19,139 nucleotides of DNA from an uncultured Opitutia bacterium. Lineage in GTDB: Bacteria; Verrucomicrobiota; Verrucomicrobiia; Opitutales; UBA953. The stretch spans positions 1 through 19,139 of the forward strand of contig CALNBE010000273.1 of NCBI GenBank assembly GCA_937874455.1, written 5' to 3'. The position numbers were made by a program, and so were the translations under genes. Below, one piece after another: positions 14,857 to 19,139 of this stretch; positions within the stretch are counted from its first letter, which is position 1; each line of letters begins with the position of its first letter. The notes beneath the pieces are model-generated. The model had not been told where the DNA came from, did not search any database, and saw only the letters and a list, made by a program, of their open reading frames with translations.

Positions 14857-14872
14857 TGCAGCAGGCGTGCCA
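14857..14872 (-). promoter_or_regulatory. Sigma-54 (-24/-12) promoter of amtB
   Basis: On the minus strand TGGCACGCCTGCTGCA matches TGGCACG-N4-TTGCW at 11 of 12 defined positions; only the first T of TTGC is changed to C. The GG and GC elements are correctly spaced. The predicted transcript start is near 14846, only about 4 bases before the amtB ATG at 14842, which leaves practically no leader. Confidence 0.8.
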
Positions 14873-14898
14873 ATGTCGAAAAATGAAAAATCAACATC

Positions 14899-14932
14899 AC
14901 AAAACACTGAGCAAAAATATCTAACAAAACAC
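14899..14932. repeat. Nine-base direct repeat upstream of amtB
   Basis: ACAAAACAC occurs at 14899-14907 and again at 14924-14932, 25 bases apart, in an A-rich stretch about 50-85 bases upstream of the predicted amtB transcript start. The spacing is about two and a half helical turns. It may be a binding site for a regulator or a bent-DNA element; it does not resemble an NtrC site. Confidence 0.35.
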
Positions 14933-15242
14933 AACATTCCGAATCGCCTGCCTTAAAATCCGCCGCCACACCGTCACCCCGCCGCCAACATGCTTCTTTT
15001 TAGACACAGCCTTCTGGCAACCCCGCATCGACTTCCATCTGTCTAGCACAATGCAAAAATCCCTTCGAGCCCTCCTCATCCAGAGATTAGGAAGAAACAG
15101 CCCTACCCAACACTGCTCAACTCTCCGCACAAAATCGCTCAATTTGCGCAAAGAAAAACACTCCTCCCCGCCATTGCCGACGCATCGCATTTCTCCAAAA
15201 ATTCGCCTCGCCATCTCCCCCGCCGCACCTTCCTCTTGCGCC

Positions 15243-16406
15243 ATGATCGACGCCTTTTCCCAACTCGATTTCTCCAAGGTGCCCAGCCCCTGCCATCTGC
15301 TGCACCAAGGCCTACTGGAGCGCAACTGCCGCATCCTCCGCTCCGTGATGGACCGCACAGGCTGTAAAATCCTTCTCGCCCTCAAAGGCTACGCGCAGTT
15401 CAGCGAATTCCCCCTTATCAATCAGTATCTCGTCGGCACCACCGCCAGCGGACTCCACGAAGCCCTGCTCGGCTTCGAGGAATTTGGCGGCGAGGTGCAT
15501 GTCTATTCCCCCGCGTTCAAGGACAACGAACTCGCCCATCTGCTGCGGATCGCCGACCATCTGACCTTTAACACCCCTGCCCAGTGGCAGCACCACCGCG
15601 CCGCCATCGCCGCGGCCCCGCGCCAAATTTCCTGCGGACTGCGCGTTAACCCGGAGTACGCGGAAGTCGCAATCGACCTCTACAACCCCTGCGCACCCTG
15701 CTCCCGCCTCGGCACTCCGCGGGCGGAAATCCAAAACCTCGCCGACCTCGACGGACTGGAAGGCCTACACTTCCACACCATGTGCGAGCAAAACAGCGAC
15801 ACGCTCGCCCGCACCATTCCCCACTTCGAGGAAAAATTCGGCGACATCATCCCCCGCATGAAATGGATTAATTTCGGCGGCGGCCATCACATCACCCGTG
15901 CCGACTACAACCTCGATTTGCTCTGCGACACCATCGTCAACTTCCGCAAAAGATGGGGCGAGCATCTCACCATTTACCTCGAGCCGGGCGAGGCCGTCGC
16001 CCTCGGCACCGGAGTGCTCGTCTCCACCGTGCTTGACGTGATCCACAATGGCATGCCCATCGCCATCCTCGACACCTCCGCCACCGCCCACATGCCCGAC
16101 ACGCTGGAAATGCCCTACCGCCCCGAGATCCTCGGCGCCAGCAAACCCGGCGAACACCCCCACACCTACCGCCTCGGCAGCACCACCTGCCTCGCCGGCG
16201 ATGTCATGGGCGACTATTCCTTCGACCGCCCCCTCCGACCCGGCGACAAGGTCGTCTTCCTCGACATGTCCCATTACACCATGGTGAAAAACACCACCTT
16301 CAACGGCATCAACCTCCCGTCCATCGCCACCTATCACCCAGAGGACAACTCCTACCGCGTCATCCGCCAATTCGGCTACGCCGATTACAAAAACAAACTC
16401 TCCTGA
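15243..16406 (+). CDS. nspC: Carboxynorspermidine/carboxyspermidine decarboxylase
   Basis: This PLP enzyme of the alanine-racemase-fold group decarboxylates carboxy(nor)spermidine to (nor)spermidine, the last step of the alternative polyamine route. The 387 residues from the ATG at 15243 match the family size. The Schiff-base lysine is K48 in ILLALKGYA. The substrate-site segment DLYNPCAPCSRLG and GLHFHTMCEQN (H178) are typical, as is EPGEAVALGTG for PLP phosphate. The other active-site half is C316 in TTCLAGDVMGDY, and DMSHYTMVKNTTFNG closes the C-terminus. In that substrate-site segment a Cys replaces the usual Gly (CAPC for CAPG). The partner carboxyspermidine dehydrogenase is not in the window. 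The neighbour 48 bases downstream is an unrelated coiled-coil protein. The alternative arginine or ornithine decarboxylases are excluded by the NPCAP and CLAGD motifs. Confidence 0.93.
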   Translation: MIDAFSQLDFSKVPSPCHLLHQGLLERNCRILRSVMDRTGCKILLALKGYAQFSEFPLINQYLVGTTASGLHEALLGFEEFGGEVHVYSPAFKDNELAHLLRIADHLTFNTPAQWQHHRAAIAAAPRQISCGLRVNPEYAEVAIDLYNPCAPCSRLGTPRAEIQNLADLDGLEGLHFHTMCEQNSDTLARTIPHFEEKFGDIIPRMKWINFGGGHHITRADYNLDLLCDTIVNFRKRWGEHLTIYLEPGEAVALGTGVLVSTVLDVIHNGMPIAILDTSATAHMPDTLEMPYRPEILGASKPGEHPHTYRLGSTTCLAGDVMGDYSFDRPLRPGDKVVFLDMSHYTMVKNTTFNGINLPSIATYHPEDNSYRVIRQFGYADYKNKLS

Positions 16407-16454
16407 GCAAAGCTTGACCGCCGCCCGCCAAATCCTTCCCTCTCCCACACGCCT

Positions 16455-17183
16455 ATGAACAAAACCTCCATTTCGCTCGGCCTCCTCGCCCTGCTCTTCG
16501 CCTCCACCACCCTCTTCTTCTGGAGCGAAAGCTCCGTGAACGAAGACAATGCCTCCACCAGCACCCTGGCCGTCCGCGAGGCCAACCAAAAAGCTCTTGG
16601 CACCGAAAAGACCCTTCTGTCCGTCCGCAACGACCTCGACCTCTGCCGCAAGGAGGTTGCAGCCGCCAAGGCCGAAATGGAAAAAACCAAGGCCGACACC
16701 AACGCCACGCTCGCCCAGCAAACCACCCGCCTCACCCAGCTCCAAGCAGAACTCGACAGAGCCAAGGCCGACCTCAGCACCGCCACGCTCGACAAAGGCA
16801 AGGCCGAGTCTGGAGCCATTGAGCTGGAAAAAAAACTCTCCGACACCCGCCTGCAAGTCGAGGCTCTCAACGCGGAACTAGCCCGGCTCGGCGACGAATC
16901 TGAGGTCACCGCCCGCGATGCCAAAATCCGCACTCTGGAAAACCGCATCCAAACACTCGAGACCGAATTGGCCCAAGCCCATGCTAGTGGCGACACGCCA
17001 GAAGTTCTGGCCCTCAAGGAGGATCTGAAAAAATCCCGCAACGAAACCGCCATCGAACGCATCAAGGTCGGCGAATTCGAACAGAAGGCAAAGGAGCTGG
17101 AGGAGGAAAATGAAAAACTCAAGCGCTCCACCCGCCGCCGCTCCACCACCAGCGTCGGTTCCCCCGATTACCGCGGCTTCTAA
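16455..17183 (+). CDS. Membrane-anchored coiled-coil protein, function unknown
   Basis: I do not recognise a named family. The 242 residues start with a short basic segment and one hydrophobic helix (about 7-23, ISLGLLALLFASTTLFF) that should anchor the protein in the inner membrane with the rest periplasmic, or act as a signal sequence. From about 40 to 225 it is almost all heptad-like sequence rich in Ala, Glu, Lys and Leu (for example LTQLQAELDRAKADL and IRTLENRIQTLETELAQAH), which predicts a long coiled coil of roughly 25 nm. A single Cys lies at about residue 64. The C-terminus is a basic and serine-rich patch (RSTRRRSTTS) ending DYRGF. It follows nspC by 48 bases and is closed by a terminator 30 bases after its stop. 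A structural or cell-envelope spacer role is possible but unproven. Confidence 0.75.
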   Translation: MNKTSISLGLLALLFASTTLFFWSESSVNEDNASTSTLAVREANQKALGTEKTLLSVRNDLDLCRKEVAAAKAEMEKTKADTNATLAQQTTRLTQLQAELDRAKADLSTATLDKGKAESGAIELEKKLSDTRLQVEALNAELARLGDESEVTARDAKIRTLENRIQTLETELAQAHASGDTPEVLALKEDLKKSRNETAIERIKVGEFEQKAKELEEENEKLKRSTRRRSTTSVGSPDYRGF

Positions 17184-17212
17184 AACCGCCACCACCACCC
17201 ACCGCCCCGCTG

Positions 17213-17238
17213 GCCCCGCCATCGGGGCTTTTTCTTTT
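17213..17238 (+). terminator. Intrinsic terminator after the coiled-coil gene
   Basis: The stem GCCCCG (17213-17218) / CGGGGC (17223-17228) with a CCAT loop is followed by TTTTTCTTTT. It lies 30 bases after the stop at 17183 and separates this unit from the clpP cluster. Confidence 0.85.
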
Positions 17239-17270
17239 CCGCCCCGAAGGAACTTCCATCGCGGAAAGAT

Positions 17271-17300
17271 TTGAGAAAATTTTGCTTCCCCCCATGTAAG
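17271..17300 (+). promoter_or_regulatory. Possible sigma-70 promoter of clpP
   Basis: TTGAGA (17271-17276) matches five of six -35 bases. TGTAAG (17295-17300) matches four of six -10 bases, with an 18-base spacer. It is correctly placed just after the upstream terminator and about 20 bases before the clpP ATG. The -10 is weak, so this is only a candidate. Confidence 0.3.
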
Positions 17301-17321
17301 CTTATCTTTCACATCATCACC

Positions 17322-17918
17322 ATGTCTGACTGCGACGAAAAAAAGGCCGATACGCCAAACTCCCCCCTCGGGGCGCAAATTCAAAAGAAATTCCTGGAGC
17401 AACGGAAAATCTTCCTCTGGGGCGCGGTGGACGACGACTCCGCCCGCGACATCACCGAGAAGCTCCTCTACCTCGAAGCCACTGATCCGGGCAAGGACAT
17501 CACTTTCTACATCAACACCCCCGGAGGCTCCATCACCGCCGGCATGGCCGTTTATGACGCCATCCAGCTCATTTCCTCCCCGGTGAAAATCGTCGTCACC
17601 GGCATGGCCGCCAGCATGGGCTCCATCCTCCTTTCCGCCGGGAAAAAAGCCGGCAAAGGCGGACGCCTCCTCTTTCCCCATGCCCGCGTGCTCATTCACC
17701 AACCGCTCATCATGGGCCAAATCGTAGCCCCCGCGGTGGATATTCACATTCAGGCCCAGGAAATGGAGAAGCACCGCAGCGAATTGAACAAAATCCTCTC
17801 CGACGCCTCCGGCCAGCCGCTCGCCAAAATCGAGAAAGATTCCGACCGCGACTTCTACCTCGACGCGGAGGAAGCCGTCGCCTACGGCCTCGCCGATGGC
17901 ATCATAGACAAAATCTAA
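17322..17918 (+). CDS. clpP: ATP-dependent Clp protease proteolytic subunit, divergent ClpP
   Basis: ClpP forms a tetradecameric serine-peptidase barrel fed by ClpX or ClpA-type unfoldases. The 198 residues have the full catalytic triad: S98 in TGMAASMGSILL, H126 in ARVLIHQPL and D177 in DSDRDFYLDAEEAVAYGL. The substrate-binding strand YINTPGGSITAGMAVYDAIQ is present. It differs from main-line ClpP in several ways. GQAAS is GMAAS, the LPNSR before the His is LFPHAR, the loop SAGKKAGKGGR is basic, and the N-terminus (MSDCDEKKADTPN) lacks the usual axial-loop signature. This suggests a second ClpP isoform. The ATG at 17322 is preferred to the open codons from 17271, which fall in the promoter region. 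The rhomboid gene begins 25 bases downstream. No clpX is adjacent. Confidence 0.9.
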   Translation: MSDCDEKKADTPNSPLGAQIQKKFLEQRKIFLWGAVDDDSARDITEKLLYLEATDPGKDITFYINTPGGSITAGMAVYDAIQLISSPVKIVVTGMAASMGSILLSAGKKAGKGGRLLFPHARVLIHQPLIMGQIVAPAVDIHIQAQEMEKHRSELNKILSDASGQPLAKIEKDSDRDFYLDAEEAVAYGLADGIIDKI

Positions 17919-17943
17919 GCCAGCCGACGCGTTCTCTTCGAAG

Positions 17944-18849
17944 ATGGGGCTATCCGACCGAGATTACATGCGACCGACAGCCTCTCGTGCGGCCGGTCGC
18001 TTTGTCTGGAGCACTACGTGGAAGCTCGTCGCCGCTAACGTCGCACTCTTTCTGCTATGGTGGCTCGTTGGTGCCACATTCTTGGGAGAATGGATCTACT
18101 GTTTCGCCCTGCTCTCGCCCAGCTCCATCACCCATGGTTTTCTTTGGACCCTGCTGAGCTACGGCTTTTTTCACTTCGGCGTCCTGCATTTGGCGGGAAA
18201 CATGCTCGGGCTTTGGTTCACAGGACGGTTTGTCGAAAACGAGTGCGGCACCCGGCGCCTGCTCGCGCTTTACCTTGGGGGAATTTTTCTCGGAGGAATC
18301 CTCTGGCTGCTCCCCGCCTTTTTCTCCGGACACAGTTCCCCGCCACTGCTGGGCGCCTCGGCCGGGGTCTTCTCAGTGATGACCTACGCCCTGCTCCGGC
18401 TGTTCGAACAACCCGTCCAGATGCTCATCTATTTCGTCCTGCCCGTGAAAATTCGCGCCAAATGGATTCTGGCAGGATTCCTCTTCATCACCCTCGCTGG
18501 CGCACTCCTTTCGGAGATCCCCGCCGCCACCGGCTGGTGGACCATCTTGTCCCCGCCCTCCGGCGTCGCCCACACCGCGCATCTGGGTGGCATGATTTGC
18601 GGCGGCCTCTTCTTCCTCCGCGACCAGTTGCAGGCGGGAAAAATCACCCCGCTCCGCCAAACCATCTTCGTCTCCAACCGCCCCAGTACCAATGTCGTCG
18701 ATTTTTCCTCCGCCACCCCAAACAGACAAAATCGCGCCGACAAACTCGATCACATCCTCGACAAAATTTCCCGCTCCGGACTGGCCTCACTCTCCTCCGA
18801 AGAAAAAAATTTCATTGAGCAGGAAAGCCAACGACCCCCTTTTTCGTAA
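17944..18849 (+). CDS. Rhomboid-family intramembrane serine protease
   Basis: Rhomboids cleave transmembrane substrates within the bilayer. The 301-residue protein has about six membrane spans. The catalytic serine is S139 in LLGASAGVFSVM and the partner histidine H213 in VAHTAHLGGM. The HxxxN element is H82-N86 in FHFGVLHLAGNMLGLW. A cytoplasmic C-terminal tail follows the last span (from about 226), with a conserved-looking helix LDHILDKISRSGLASLSSEEKNFIEQE at about 268-294. This resembles the small helical tail domain seen in rhomboid-like proteins of Verrucomicrobia, Planctomycetes and Bacteroidetes (DUF6576-like, from memory). The ATG at 17944 follows clpP by 25 bases; an internal ATG at 17968 is also possible. 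The gene pairs with clpP and a downstream probable Prc-type protease, so a membrane-protein quality-control role is a reasonable inference. Confidence 0.88.
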   Translation: MGLSDRDYMRPTASRAAGRFVWSTTWKLVAANVALFLLWWLVGATFLGEWIYCFALLSPSSITHGFLWTLLSYGFFHFGVLHLAGNMLGLWFTGRFVENECGTRRLLALYLGGIFLGGILWLLPAFFSGHSSPPLLGASAGVFSVMTYALLRLFEQPVQMLIYFVLPVKIRAKWILAGFLFITLAGALLSEIPAATGWWTILSPPSGVAHTAHLGGMICGGLFFLRDQLQAGKITPLRQTIFVSNRPSTNVVDFSSATPNRQNRADKLDHILDKISRSGLASLSSEEKNFIEQESQRPPFS

Positions 18850-18913
18850 AAACATCCGTTGCCTCCCATCCCCGGCCATCCCACTCTTCTCATACCGTTG
18901 ATCCTCTTCTAAC

Positions 18914-19139
18914 ATGCGCTCCATTTTCCTCCGCCATCTGGCGCGGCCGCTCCGCCTGCTCCCCACCATCCTGCTTGCCGGACTCGCCCCCCTCCTGTCC
19001 GCCGGGGAAACTGAGTCCGCCGAGCCGGTCATCAAAAAAGACACCGCCCGCCCCGTCTACACCACCACCCCCGAAATGAACCTGGAGGCGCGGGCCACCG
19101 CCCAGATTCTCGAACGCTTCCACATCCGCCGCCGACCGC
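18914..19139 (+). CDS. Probable tail-specific (C-terminal processing) protease, N-terminal fragment
   Basis: Only the first 75 codons are inside the window. The ATG at 18914 opens a signal peptide (MRSIFLRHLARPLRLLP, hydrophobic core LLAGLAPLLSAG, cleavage near SAG-ET). After a charged linker, the segment EMNLEARATAQILERFHIRRRP resembles the N-terminal region of Prc/Tsp proteases, where a similar LLEKYHYS-type helix precedes the PDZ and S41 domains. Those diagnostic domains lie beyond the right edge, so the call rests on this helix and on the neighbouring protease genes. It begins 64 bases after the rhomboid gene. If it is not a Prc protein, it is at least an exported protein. Confidence 0.55.
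   Translation, partial: MRSIFLRHLARPLRLLPTILLAGLAPLLSAGETESAEPVIKKDTARPVYTTTPEMNLEARATAQILERFHIRRRP

Larger units (their letters stand above)
14843..15242. other. Divergent amtB/nspC intergenic region, no gene seen
   Basis: The 400 bases between the divergent starts hold the amtB sigma-54 promoter (14857-14872) and an A-rich stretch at about 14875-14935 containing a 9-base direct repeat. A frame open to the left of nspC (from 15051) encodes a basic, low-complexity extension unlike the enzyme family and is not taken as coding. I find no clear promoter for nspC and no riboswitch-like structure. Confidence 0.6.

Noticed and set aside
14842..14860. A plus-strand TGGCAATGGCC element as a sigma-54 promoter for nspC
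   Set aside because: The -12 GC does not occur at the required spacing and the distance to nspC is about 390 bases.
15051..15242. N-terminal extension of nspC
   Set aside because: It is basic, low-complexity sequence with no similarity to the family, and the enzyme starts normally at 15243.

Overview
The window is GC-rich bacterial chromosome with C-ending codons, short AT-rich spacers and almost no Shine-Dalgarno sequences. The gene set includes a full nitrogen-sensing module, an RpoD/RpoS-like sigma factor with a basic tail, carboxynorspermidine decarboxylase, a second-type ClpP and a rhomboid with a C-terminal helical tail domain. Together these point to Verrucomicrobiota, perhaps the Opitutae. 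This is an inference from gene content and style; no rRNA or other decisive marker is present. I see no tRNA, rRNA, CRISPR array, phage gene or transposase.

Layout. (1) 1-1524: the C-terminal half of glnD, the PII uridylyltransferase/uridylyl-removing enzyme, running in from the left edge. (2) 1525-1833: a convergent spacer with an AT-rich block and an inverted repeat. (3) 8136-1834, minus strand: a four-gene heavy-metal efflux operon. In order of transcription it encodes a small His/Cys membrane protein, a TolC-like outer-membrane factor, a very His-rich membrane-fusion protein and a CzcA/CusA-type RND pump. (4) 8294-12497, plus strand: trpE, a sigma-70 family factor, a hairpin/terminator, hemD and trpF, tightly packed. 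(5) 12578-14872: glnB (PII) and amtB face each other convergently. Each has a good sigma-54 (-24/-12) promoter and its own intrinsic terminator. (6) 15243-17183: nspC (polyamine synthesis) and a membrane-anchored coiled-coil protein. (7) 17322-19139: a ClpP-type peptidase, a rhomboid-family membrane protein and the start of a probable tail-specific protease, which together form a proteolysis cluster.

How the genes fit together. GlnD modifies Tyr51 of the PII T-loop, and PII in turn gates the AmtB ammonium channel. All three partners lie within 15 kb but in three separate transcription units, and the two whose promoters are in the window both look sigma-54 dependent. The efflux operon encodes a complete tripartite pump plus two His-rich candidate metal-binding elements. 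The tryptophan genes trpE and trpF are split by a sigma factor and a haem gene.

I do not see a plainly new defence or mobile system. The best leads are the sigma-54 promoter that almost abuts the amtB start codon, the metal adaptor with His clusters at both ends and a C-terminal membrane helix, the small His/Cys protein heading that operon, and a palindromic AGGAAWTTCCT motif that recurs far above chance.
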